A stretch of DNA of 44,442 nt. It comes from Bacillota bacterium. Lineage in GTDB: Bacteria; Bacillota; UBA994. A model generated the notes under the pieces. The model had not been told where the DNA came from and searched no databases. It saw nothing but the letters and a program-made list of their open reading frames with translations. The position numbers and the translations under genes are program-made. Positions 1 to 7,415 of this stretch are shown here, piece after piece (position 1 is the first letter of the stretch; each line of letters starts with the position of its first letter). The stretch is from NCBI GenBank assembly GCA_018333655.1, contig JAGXTJ010000005.1, forward strand, positions 1 through 44,442, read 5' to 3'.

Positions 1-79
1 TCTTTTCTGTGCGCTTCTTGGCTTTCCGGTATCTCTCAACCATCGTGGGAAAATACTCTTTTCGACTGCTTAGTGACAT
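1..79 (-). CDS. Probable DDE transposase/integrase, N-terminus only (runs off window)
   Basis: The complement of the first 79 bases reads from an ATG (77-79) as about 26 residues beginning MSLSSRKEYFPTMVERYRKA and rich in Lys/Arg. This resembles the opening of integrase-core transposases of the kind that start with a Ser/Lys/Arg stretch and an ERYRKA-type helix. No catalytic residue is inside the window, so family assignment is tentative. The GAGG just upstream of the ATG is a possible ribosome site. The iterated repeats directly upstream (91-183) support an insertion-sequence end. Confidence 0.5.
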   Translation of the reverse strand, partial: MSLSSRKEYFPTMVERYRKAKKRTEK

Positions 80-90
80 CCTCACACACA

Positions 91-183
91 TCCCCTCGGT
101 AAGATTTCTATGTGAGTGAGCCAATACCCCTTCGGTAAGATTATAGATGAGTGATTGCGAACTCTTCCGGCAAGACTATTTTT
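91..183. repeat. 36-bp tandem repeat upstream of transposase
   Basis: Two 36-bp units (91-126, 127-162) share a core TCGGTAAGATT followed by a GAGTGA box. A third, decayed unit starts at 163 (core CCGGCAAGACT). The array lies between the transposase start and the next gene, so it may be subterminal transposase-binding repeats of an IS end. This is inference from position. Confidence 0.6.
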
Positions 184-229
184 TTGATAATATGTATATG
201 TACAGCGAGAACCGCGAGGGGGTGGGCAC

Positions 230-454
230 TTGAGACACTTCAAGATTGTGGTTGAAAAACACACTGATGGTTACGTGGCTTACCCATTGGGGGTTAGGGG
301 AGTTATAGTCGGGCAGGGAGATTCTTACGAGGAAGCGCTGACAGATGTAAGATCAGCAATCCGATTCCATATTGAGACTTTTGGGATCGATGCCCTGAAT
401 GCGGAGTCGTCTATTCTTGAGGCTTTTGTTGCCGAAGCTGGAGTCGAAGTCTGA
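230..454 (+). CDS. HicB-like antitoxin-family protein (solitary)
   Basis: A 74-residue protein with the HicB-family layout: an N-terminal strand pair (KIVVEKHTDGYVAYPLG), a GQGDSYEEAL turn and helix, then a helix and acidic tail. It has the short HicB_lk fold without a C-terminal DNA-binding domain. The start is TTG at 230, preceded by GAGGGGGTG. No HicA-type toxin gene is adjacent, since the next gene lies on the opposite strand. It may be an orphan antitoxin or a remnant of a pair. In such proteins the fold normally binds and blocks the HicA RNase, but no partner is visible here. Confidence 0.7.
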   Translation: MRHFKIVVEKHTDGYVAYPLGVRGVIVGQGDSYEEALTDVRSAIRFHIETFGIDALNAESSILEAFVAEAGVEV

Positions 455-511
455 TGCCCATAGCGCTAGGGCGGAGCCTAGCGCTTTTGCGTCTCTGCTA
501 ATTGATTGGGC

Positions 512-2014
512 TCAGCAACCCACCACATGGATAGTCCCTTGGGTTGTAGCGATAGTTTTCCAGTATAACTTGTTCTCCCAAGGCGTATCTATGCTCCGGT
601 CAAATATTACTAACCAGCCTTCGCGCTCCCCCATGGTGTCCATGTATGCTCCGAGCTGTTCAAGCCCTTCGGGCTCGGTTTTGGCGCTATGCTTAAGCTT
701 GAGCTCGAGGGGGTATTTCTTTCCGGCATACAGGACGCATAAATCGAACCGCCGTCTGCCGCTGGCGTACTCGCGCAGTATGTCGCCTCCGCCGTTTATA
801 ACCCGTTGCAGAAATGCCTGCAGCACAAGATGAGGCGCAGCCTCCTTGTACTCATACTTCTCTATCCAGATTTCGCTGTTTTCTCGCCAAAACTGCTGGA
901 ATGCCTTAAGCAGGCCAGTCATGTCGATCCTGTCGGGTAATGCCCACACTGGCTTTATACTGCTTTGCAGGGCGAACTGGGTGCTGAAGGACAAGGTGCG
1001 GATAAACACCTCGCCATAGGTGCGATTCCCGGCGACAACCTGCCCGTCTTCTATTGCTATGAGTCCAAGATTTAAGCAATACATAAAGTCATCTGACATG
1101 TAATCGATTCTTTCGGCAAACCCAAGGATAACGGGCTCGATGACTTTTCGCACACGTGGTTCGTTAAGTCGCTCAAGTAGGCTATCAATATGTACATCTC
1201 GGCGAAGAACTATAGCCTGCACCGCATCTTCTACCATGTCAGCCGTTACTAGCTTGGCATAGTCGTAGCTCAGTTCATTCTCGATCGCTTCCAAGGCAAT
1301 GGCATTTACCAGCCAGGGTTGCCCATTTGTCCACCAATGTACTTTGTCAATTGCCCCGGGCTCAAATATCTGCCCTGTTGTTTCTGTGTGCTGGCTATAG
1401 AGTTGGGCAATTTCCGCGCGGGTAAAATTGTGTAGGGTTAATGCGGTTCTGACTATGTTAAACGGACTGGCAGAGCGCATGCCGACTAAGGCCAAAGAGT
1501 GAATAAACGAGGCTTGTTTTCTGTTAATATAGCCATCCCGTAACTGCCGCAGGAAGGTGACAAGCGTACCTTCGCTCAAACAGTCTGCCTCATCAAAGAA
1601 AACGACAAGCGGTTTGTTAAGCTTCGCGCACAGGGCATGAAAAAGCTCTTTTATCGCCACAGCGCTGTCGTTCTTGTCGACGCTGGCTGCAATTTCACCG
1701 AGGCTACCCTTTAGGGGCAGACCCGATATTTTTATAGCTGAAGTTATGCAGTTAAAAATCTGAGGTATTCCGCGCTCTGGTTCAGGGAAGGACTGCACTG
1801 CTTCGAGCGAGCAATAGAGTGCGTAGTAGAGCTGACTAGTGTTTATGGATTGTTCAAGACTCTTAAGTAGGGTGGTCTTGCCGCTTTGACGTGCGGCATA
1901 AATGACAAAGTATTGCCCTTGCTCTATCAACCCACGCACATCAAGCCGGTCCTCGGCGTTAAGCATGTAGTGCTCGTCAGGAAAGCACGGGCCCGTTGTG
2001 TTAAACCGCCTCAC
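512..2014 (-). CDS. AAA ATPase with C-terminal PD-(D/E)XK-like domain
   Basis: A 500-residue protein. Walker A is AARQSGKTT at residues 40-48 and Walker B is LVVFFDEADCLS with the Asp-Glu pair near 141-142. The C-terminus (about 420-480) has GRRRFDLCVLYAGKKYPLELKLK, cut by its predicted strands like the nuclease-like tails of the AAA-ATPase_like/DUF1703 group. Such proteins are widespread in accessory DNA and their role is mostly unknown. The start is GTG at 2014, with GGGAGG eight bases upstream. It is divergent from a second, unrelated AAA gene at 2213. A long middle region (about 220-330) resembles the winged-helix-like lid found in STAND-type ATPases, an inference only. Confidence 0.75.
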   Translation of the reverse strand: MRRFNTTGPCFPDEHYMLNAEDRLDVRGLIEQGQYFVIYAARQSGKTTLLKSLEQSINTSQLYYALYCSLEAVQSFPEPERGIPQIFNCITSAIKISGLPLKGSLGEIAASVDKNDSAVAIKELFHALCAKLNKPLVVFFDEADCLSEGTLVTFLRQLRDGYINRKQASFIHSLALVGMRSASPFNIVRTALTLHNFTRAEIAQLYSQHTETTGQIFEPGAIDKVHWWTNGQPWLVNAIALEAIENELSYDYAKLVTADMVEDAVQAIVLRRDVHIDSLLERLNEPRVRKVIEPVILGFAERIDYMSDDFMYCLNLGLIAIEDGQVVAGNRTYGEVFIRTLSFSTQFALQSSIKPVWALPDRIDMTGLLKAFQQFWRENSEIWIEKYEYKEAAPHLVLQAFLQRVINGGGDILREYASGRRRFDLCVLYAGKKYPLELKLKHSAKTEPEGLEQLGAYMDTMGEREGWLVIFDRSIDTPWENKLYWKTIATTQGTIHVVGC

Positions 2015-2095
2015 ATCATACGCCTCCCTAATCTCTTGCGCCTTTGCCTTATCATATGCAATCTAAGTGGCAAAATCAAGCAAGTGGGGGGGACG

Positions 2096-2120
2096 AGCGG
2101 TAGGGACGGAGCCTTTTGCT
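2096..2120 (+). repeat. REP hairpin copy 1
   Basis: A 25-bp unit: left arm AGCGGTAGG, loop GACGGAG, right arm CCTTTTGCT. The arms pair imperfectly. It lies between the two divergent AAA genes. Confidence 0.75.
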
Positions 2121-2212
2121 TGTCGCGCCCGCTTGCCAGCGCTCGAGTTTCTGGCTATACTAAAGTATAAGTTTAGTTTAGACGCAAATCGCTTAACCTA
2201 GGGGTGAGGGTA

Positions 2213-3466
2213 TTGTACATTAAGCGCGCTGTAGAAGATGCGGTGAATAGGGTGGCTAGAAGTTTCCCTGTGCTGCTCGTAACCGGGCCGCGTCAGGTGG
2301 GTAAATCTACATTGCTGGAGCACCTGTCTATGCCAGGGCGTCAAGTGGTCAGCCTAGACGACCCCGAGATAAGATTTTTGGCCAAGACTGATCCGGCCCT
2401 ATTTATGCAGCGCTACAAACCACCAGTACTGATTGACGAAATTCAGTATGCGACTGAACTATTGTCGCACATCAAAATGGCTGTAGATAGGTCGAAGCGT
2501 AGCGGTGACTTCTGGCTCACCGGTTCCCAATCATTTGTGATGATGCGTGATGTTAGCGAAACCTTAGCTGGCCGAGTAGGTATTATTAATCTCTTGGGGC
2601 TTTCAAACAGTGAGATTCAGGGCCGTCCTTCGCGCGTTTTTACTACCAACCCCGAAATGTTGATGTCTCGTCTTGGTGAAGTGCAAAAGATGGGGCTTAC
2701 TGACTTGTATGAGCGCATCTTCAAAGGGTCTATGCCGCAGCTTTACGCCTCTGATGACGTTCCTTGGGAGATGTTTTATCGTTCCTACGTCGAGACCTAT
2801 CTCAAGCGCGATATCAAAGATCTAACGCAAGTGGCGGATGAAATGGACTTCTATAAGTTCATGGTTGCCGTGGCGGCCCGGACTGCCAAGCCAGTTGTCT
2901 ACGAGGAGATTGCCTGTGAATGCGGTGTCTCTGCCCCCACCGTAAAGAAATGGATTTCAATCCTAGTATCATCTGGCGTGGTGGCCCTTGTGCAACCCTA
3001 CCACAACAATGTGCTTAAGCGCATCACCAAGATGCCCCTGCTGCATTTTCTAGATACGGGGCTATGTGCCTATCTTTTGCGTTGGAGCAGCCCGGAGGTG
3101 CTTGAGAAGGGTGCTATGTCAGGGGCGTTCTTCGAGAGCTATGTTTTTTCGGAGATCTATAAGAGCTTTTTGAACGTTGGGCGGGAGCCACCCATTTACT
3201 ACTACCGAGACAAAGACAAGAAAGAGATTGACCTTCTCATCCACGAAAATGGAACCCTCTACCCGATTGAGATAAAGAAATCAGCGTCACCAGGGCGGGA
3301 TTCTATTAAACACTTTGGCGTCTTGAAGCCGGTGCAGGACCCAGAAAAACATGGCGGCCTAGCGCAGGCAAAAACCATCATCGGAAATGGAGTGGTCATC
3401 TGCATGAGCAATGATTTGCTGCCCATAGATGCCACCAATTGGCGTGTGCCGGTGTGGATGATTTAG
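2213..3466 (+). CDS. AAA_14/DUF4143-type ATP-binding protein
   Basis: About 417 residues. Walker A is GPRQVGKST near residue 25-33 and Walker B is PPVLIDEIQY near 70-80. A winged-helix-like segment (CECGVSAPTVKKWISIL) follows, then the C-terminal DUF4143 signature FFESYVFSEI with YYYRDKDKKEIDLLI and LYPIEIKKS, a PD-(D/E)XK-like core. The family is common in accessory regions and has no settled function. Start: AGGGGTGAGG sits at a good distance from TTG 2213, giving the family-typical MYIKRA opening. A GTG at 2204 lies inside that ribosome site and is less likely. Confidence 0.8.
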   Translation: MYIKRAVEDAVNRVARSFPVLLVTGPRQVGKSTLLEHLSMPGRQVVSLDDPEIRFLAKTDPALFMQRYKPPVLIDEIQYATELLSHIKMAVDRSKRSGDFWLTGSQSFVMMRDVSETLAGRVGIINLLGLSNSEIQGRPSRVFTTNPEMLMSRLGEVQKMGLTDLYERIFKGSMPQLYASDDVPWEMFYRSYVETYLKRDIKDLTQVADEMDFYKFMVAVAARTAKPVVYEEIACECGVSAPTVKKWISILVSSGVVALVQPYHNNVLKRITKMPLLHFLDTGLCAYLLRWSSPEVLEKGAMSGAFFESYVFSEIYKSFLNVGREPPIYYYRDKDKKEIDLLIHENGTLYPIEIKKSASPGRDSIKHFGVLKPVQDPEKHGGLAQAKTIIGNGVVICMSNDLLPIDATNWRVPVWMI

Positions 3467-3481
3467 CAACAAGCAACAGCA

Positions 3482-3506
3482 AGCAACAGGGACGGAGCCT
3501 TTTGCT
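3482..3506 (+). repeat. REP hairpin copy 2
   Basis: Left arm AGCAACAGG, loop GACGGAG, right arm CCTTTTGCT, just after the DUF4143 gene stop. It is preceded by degenerate AGCAACA steps (3468-3481). Together with 15 bases downstream it forms a direct repeat with copy 3 at 3616. Confidence 0.8.
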
Positions 3507-3530
3507 AGAAGCAAGTTGCAGGCGTCTCAC

Positions 3531-3599
3531 TTGCCAAACTCGGAAGTGAAACGTTGCCAAACTCGGAAGTGAAATGTTGACGAACTCGGAAGTTCCGCA
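3531..3599 (+). repeat. Three 23-bp tandem repeats
   Basis: Units at 3531-3553, 3554-3576 and 3577-3599 share TTGCCAAACTCGGAAGTGAA (third unit TTGACGAACTCGGAAGT). The block is bracketed by REP copies 2 and 3. No ORF is present. It could be a solo IS end or an operator array. Nothing else is seen in the 3467-3713 gap. Confidence 0.7.
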
Positions 3600-3615
3600 T
3601 ACAATGTCATCAATT

Positions 3616-3640
3616 AGCGTTAGGGACGGAGCCTATTGCT
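3616..3640 (+). repeat. REP hairpin copy 3
   Basis: Left arm AGCGTTAGG, loop GACGGAG, right arm CCTATTGCT. The downstream bases AGAAGCAAGTTGCAG are the same as after copy 2, so copies 2 and 3 form a longer direct repeat around the 23-bp array. Confidence 0.75.
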
Positions 3641-3713
3641 AGAAGCAAGTTGCAGCCGTCCAGAACGGATGAGGGGTAGCGTGTTGATAAACTTTGCTCG
3701 AGAGGTGATGAAT

Positions 3714-4817
3714 GTGTTAAAGAAAATACGGATCTCTGGCTACAAAAGTCTGCGGGAGCAGACCATCGATCTTCAACCCATAAATATTCTTATTGGGGGC
3801 AATGGGGTCGGTAAGTCCAATTTTTTATCGTTTTTTCGCATGCTAAACTACATTACTAGCAAAGCACTGCAATTGTACGTTGCCAGAGTAGGTGGGGCGA
3901 ACACTCTTTTGTACTACGGGGCAAAGAGTTCACCCCAATTGGAGTGTAGCCTAACTTTTGATACGAAGGCAGGCTCGAACGTTTACGAGGCGAAATTTGC
4001 GTGTGCCGCGGGAGACACGCTTATTTTCCTGGATGAGCTAGTCTCTTTCACAAGGACAAACTCCTCGGCAAAAACGCCAAAATCTTTGGGTTCGGCAGGA
4101 CATAAAGAGACAATGCTTGATGACGCAAAGGTACCAGAGCTAGCGAAGACGGCACAAGTTATAAAGTCGATTATGAGTATGTGGCGAGTGTATCATTTTC
4201 ATGATACATCACCAGACGCACGAGTTAAGAAGAAGTGCAGCATCGCCGACAACGAATACCTGCGTGACGATGCCGGCAACCTAGCGCCTTTCCTATATCG
4301 CTTACGCTCGGAGCATCCAGCCTACTACGGCAGAATTGTTGAATATGTCCGTTTGTTCGCTCCGTGGTTTGGAGACTTTGTTCTAAAACCGGATGTAGAA
4401 AACACAGGCACCATTTCTTTGTCATGGCGAGAGAAGGACTCAGACTACCCATTCGGTGTAGACCAGTTATCTGATGGCACTCTTAGGATGATGGCTCTGA
4501 TATCTATGCTTCTGCAGCCCTCTCTGCCATCATGCATCATTCTAGATGAACCAGAATTAGGATTGCATCCATTCGCGCTGAGGCTACTTGCCGACATTAT
4601 CAAAGCAACATCCCGTAAGTCCCAGGTTGTGGTGGCTACCCAGTCGGCCTACTTTGTGGATCAATTTACGGCCAATGACATCTTGGTGGCCGAACGGAGC
4701 AACAAACAGTCAGTTTTCAAGAGACTGGATGAAAGCGCGCTGGAGTTATGGTTAAAGGAATACTCGTTGGGTGAACTATGGGAGATGAATGTTTTTGGCG
4801 GCAGGCCGGCGTTATGA
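3714..4817 (+). CDS. OLD/AAA_21-type ABC-like ATPase
   Basis: About 367 residues. It opens with the RecF/OLD-like KKIRISGYKSLREQTIDLQ and INILIGGNGVGKSNF (Walker A near 28-35). An ABC-signature-like DQLSDGTLRMMAL follows, then Walker B CIILDEPELGLHP near 274-286 and a H-loop-like VVVATQSAYF. It therefore has the SMC-like head typical of defence-associated ATPases such as OLD and AriA. GTG 3714 has GAGGTG at seven bases. ATG 3708 is too close to that site, and the reading frame open from 3636 has no better signal. Its stop overlaps the next start (ATGA at 4814-4817), so the two are translationally coupled. A two-gene nucleotide-sensing or defence unit is likely, by analogy with ATPase+TOPRIM pairs. 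Confidence 0.8.
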   Translation: MLKKIRISGYKSLREQTIDLQPINILIGGNGVGKSNFLSFFRMLNYITSKALQLYVARVGGANTLLYYGAKSSPQLECSLTFDTKAGSNVYEAKFACAAGDTLIFLDELVSFTRTNSSAKTPKSLGSAGHKETMLDDAKVPELAKTAQVIKSIMSMWRVYHFHDTSPDARVKKKCSIADNEYLRDDAGNLAPFLYRLRSEHPAYYGRIVEYVRLFAPWFGDFVLKPDVENTGTISLSWREKDSDYPFGVDQLSDGTLRMMALISMLLQPSLPSCIILDEPELGLHPFALRLLADIIKATSRKSQVVVATQSAYFVDQFTANDILVAERSNKQSVFKRLDESALELWLKEYSLGELWEMNVFGGRPAL

Positions 4818-5491
4818 CGCGCGTGAATATCATTGTTGAGGGGCAAACGGAGGAGACATTTGTAAGAGATGTTTTAGCACCTTATCTTGGAACATCAGAG
4901 GTATATGTTGCCGCTAGGCGAGTCTTAACTAGCAAGCGTGGAGACAAGTATTTTCGAGGCGGCTTAGCTAACTACTCTTTGCCTAAAAGAGACATCGAGA
5001 TGTGGCTCTCACATGACAGGACAGCTTGGTTAACCACGATGTTTGATTTTTACCGCCTGCCGAGCGATTTTCCAGGCTACGAGGCTGCCCTGCAATGTGA
5101 CGATCCCTACGAGGCTGTTTCCATATTGGAGAAATCTATGAAGAGTGATTTAGGCAGTCAGAGAGTACTACCATAGATACAGCTACACGAGTTTGAAGCA
5201 TATTTGTTTTCCGATGTCGCCTCGATTTCCGATCACTTTTTCGATGTTTGTGGTCTCAAGGAAAAGCTAGAGGTAGTTAGGAGTAGTTTCCTGAGCCCAG
5301 AACACATTAACTCTGATCCTGACCTAGCACCGTCTAAGAGATTAATTGACTGTGTGCCCGGGTATGGGTATCTCAAAGCAAGTTCTGGACCCATTATCGC
5401 TGGGCGGATCGGGATAGACACAATTCGAAGGGAGTGCCCCCACTTTGACTCATGGATCAAGCAGCTTCTGGCTGTCGGCGGGAGAATCTAG
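4814..5491 (+). pseudogene. DUF4276 TOPRIM-like partner, interrupted by an in-frame TAG
   Basis: Translation from ATG 4814 gives VNIIVEGQTEETFVRDVLAP, the acidic opening motif of DUF4276 proteins, then MFDFYRLPSDFPG. A TAG at 5174-5176 (codon 121) interrupts the same frame, which continues at once as IQLHEFEAYLFSD and on to 5491. Family members, as I recall them, usually carry Tyr before IQLHEFEA, so one base change from TAC/TAT to TAG explains it. Both halves are otherwise intact, about 225 codons in all. Other genes in the window stop normally at TAG, so code reassignment is unlikely. The final stop lies inside REP copy 4. The coupled ATPase upstream is intact, so loss of this partner may be recent. 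Confidence 0.8.
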
Positions 5492-5508
5492 GGACGGAGC
5501 CTGTTGCT
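5484..5508 (+). repeat. REP hairpin copy 4 (contains a stop codon)
   Basis: Loop GACGGAG at 5493-5499 and right arm CCTGTTGCT at 5500-5508. The left arm ends in TAGG, whose TAG (5489-5491) is the stop codon of the DUF4276 frame. Confidence 0.75.
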
Positions 5509-5593
5509 TGTGTTGGCAAGAGGCAACAACACTATTCGCCACGGCGAAGCGAAAGAGGGCAGGGATGAGGAGTAGCCTAAAGGAGGCAAGAGA

Positions 5594-7366
5594 GTGAACC
5601 TGAATAATTTTATGCTTCACATTGATCCTGTGATTGTGGATCGAGGTGAAGGTTACTACGCTGAGGGGAGTGTCAGCGGCGTGATTTGTGTCGATGTGGG
5701 GCGCTATCGCGCTTTTGTGCGAGGTAGCGATATTTACGACGTTAACGTTGCTGTCGGGCCGCGTGGAGACATTACCTACTCAGAATGTAGCTGTCCTTAC
5801 GAGGGTGGACCCTTCTGCAAGCACGAAGTCGCGGTGTTTTATTCCCTTGCGGCGGAGGTGAAGAAAGCGGCTGCTGGGGGAAAAAGTAGCGGGGCAAGCG
5901 TGTCTTTGCTGGCCGAGCTGGCAACCGCGCTTACGGCACTCAGCCCCGATGAGCTACAAAGCATTATCCTAGAGTTGGCCACCGAGGATGCGCACTTAAC
6001 TAGGGCGCTCCTGTGCCAGCATGTGTCCAAGGATGCAGAGCTGCGCGTGGCACGTGAGATAATTTGGTCGACAATTGACGATACCGTCAACAGAGCCAGT
6101 GTGTCGGGCCGAGTGGTTGCTATGCGCGGCTGCGATGTCGTGCTAGACAAGGCGAAGGCGCACATTGTAGCCGGACGGATTGAACGTGCCATTGAGTTGT
6201 GCATGGCGGTGCTTGATGCTGCGGTTAAGGTGCTACCTGTGCATTATGAAGAATGTGAAGACGATGAAGACGATGAAGACGATGAAGACGCTGAAGACGA
6301 TGAAGAGGATGCCGATGATGACGAGGACGAGTGTTTTGAAGGTGAAGTAATCGGCGTCTCTAACCCTGAAGACGAGCCGGAAACTGTTGAGGAATGTCTT
6401 AGTGAAGTGGAGGCGGCGCTTGTTGCCGCAACCCATATGCGGAGCGCGCCTGAACAGGTAGAGCTGTTCGATCGAATGCACGCGGCGATGCGGGAGTACG
6501 TCGGCAGCAAGAGATATGATGTAGCTATCGGCCTGCTCGGCGCCTGTGGGCCGCTGGCGACTAACCTAGTTGTGGGGCGCAAACTTCGCGAGGTTTATCA
6601 GGAGTACTGGAAGCATCTTAAGTCGACGTATCGGGGGTATGATGAGCGCTTAGAAGCCCTCCTCGGGCACCAACACGCAATGCTTACGCAGCATGGCAGC
6701 GGCGCGGAGTTGGACGAGTTTCTGCTGGCAAATCTAGCGCACGGTGACTTTCGGAAGGAAGCGGTCACTCGGGCCCTAGAGCGTGGGGATGCTGCGCTAG
6801 CCTTAGAATTAGCTGAAGTGGGTCTGAAAAGTGCGAGTCCATGGATGGGCATCACATGGAAGAAGTACATGGTCGAAGCGTATGCGCAGATGGGTAACGT
6901 TGGCAGGCAACGAGAGTTAACCGAGGATTTGCTGTTTGCGGACGGCTTTGTGTGGCATGCGCAGCTCAAAGCCTTGTATGCGGCAGAGGAATGGCCCATG
7001 GTGCGGGCGAAACTGGTGGGCCGGTACGAGGGAAAAGAACAGCGTGAGCATGACTTTATGGAATTTCTGGCTGCAGAAGGCCTAGTGGATAAAATATTGG
7101 AACGCTGCCGAAAAAGCGGGCATCTGCTGGAGACATGGTACCCGTACTTGACAGAACACTATGGGGCAGAAGTTAAGCACCTGTTTATACAGCACATTAT
7201 GCGCTTGGCCATCCAAGCCAGTTCACGCAGTGCATATGCTGGGATTAGAAGGGTAGCACGCCTGTACCGCGAGGCCTGTGGCGATGCGGCAGAAGCTGAG
7301 ATCATAGCTGCACTCAGGCAGACATATGCGCGCAAGCATGCCTTTATGGACGAGCTCTCGCGCTAG
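5594..7366 (+). CDS. SWIM zinc-finger protein with acidic spacer
   Basis: 590 residues. The SWIM motif CxCx7CxH is seen at C65, C67, C75 and H77 (CSCPYEGGPFCKH). An alanine/leucine-rich helical domain follows, then an extremely acidic stretch (about residues 217-250, encoded in part by GAAGACGAT repeats), then a long helical repeat region resembling TPR-like solenoids to the end. SWIM domains bind DNA or proteins and often sit beside SNF2 helicases, but none is adjacent here. Start GTG 5594 has AAAGGAGG at eight bases. Exact role unknown. Confidence 0.8.
   Translation: MNLNNFMLHIDPVIVDRGEGYYAEGSVSGVICVDVGRYRAFVRGSDIYDVNVAVGPRGDITYSECSCPYEGGPFCKHEVAVFYSLAAEVKKAAAGGKSSGASVSLLAELATALTALSPDELQSIILELATEDAHLTRALLCQHVSKDAELRVAREIIWSTIDDTVNRASVSGRVVAMRGCDVVLDKAKAHIVAGRIERAIELCMAVLDAAVKVLPVHYEECEDDEDDEDDEDAEDDEEDADDDEDECFEGEVIGVSNPEDEPETVEECLSEVEAALVAATHMRSAPEQVELFDRMHAAMREYVGSKRYDVAIGLLGACGPLATNLVVGRKLREVYQEYWKHLKSTYRGYDERLEALLGHQHAMLTQHGSGAELDEFLLANLAHGDFRKEAVTRALERGDAALALELAEVGLKSASPWMGITWKKYMVEAYAQMGNVGRQRELTEDLLFADGFVWHAQLKALYAAEEWPMVRAKLVGRYEGKEQREHDFMEFLAAEGLVDKILERCRKSGHLLETWYPYLTEHYGAEVKHLFIQHIMRLAIQASSRSAYAGIRRVARLYREACGDAAEAEIIAALRQTYARKHAFMDELSR
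6257..6301 (+). repeat. 9-bp in-frame microsatellite (five units)
   Basis: Five consecutive 9-bp units GAAGACGAT (fourth is GAAGACGCT) encode repeated Glu-Asp-Asp in the SWIM protein. Units are in frame, so length change by slippage would vary the acidic tract without frameshift. Confidence 0.8.
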
Positions 7367-7388
7367 CGCCACCAGCAGCAGGGACGCC

Positions 7389-7413
7389 AGCAGCGGGGAC
7401 GGAGCCTTTTGCT
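7389..7413 (+). repeat. REP hairpin copy 5
   Basis: Left arm AGCAGCGGG, loop GACGGAG, right arm CCTTTTGCT. A partial copy (AGCAGCAGGGACG) precedes it at about 7372-7386. It lies between the convergent SWIM gene and the AlbA_2 pseudogene. Confidence 0.75.
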
Positions 7414-7415
7414 TG

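Noticed and set aside
399-833. Open frame of 144 codons on the plus strand
   Set aside because: It is a shadow of the minus-strand AAA gene (512-2014) and has no ribosome site or family motif.
3531-3599. CRISPR array
   Set aside because: Three 23-bp units are directly contiguous with no spacers.
5174-5176. TAG recoding as an amino acid
   Set aside because: Many genes here end in TAG (typA, nitroreductase, DUF4276 itself), so general reassignment is not supported; a nonsense mutation is simpler.
6244-6582. Ser-rich minus-strand frames over the acidic repeat
   Set aside because: They arise from the antisense of the GAAGACGAT repeats and lack start signals.
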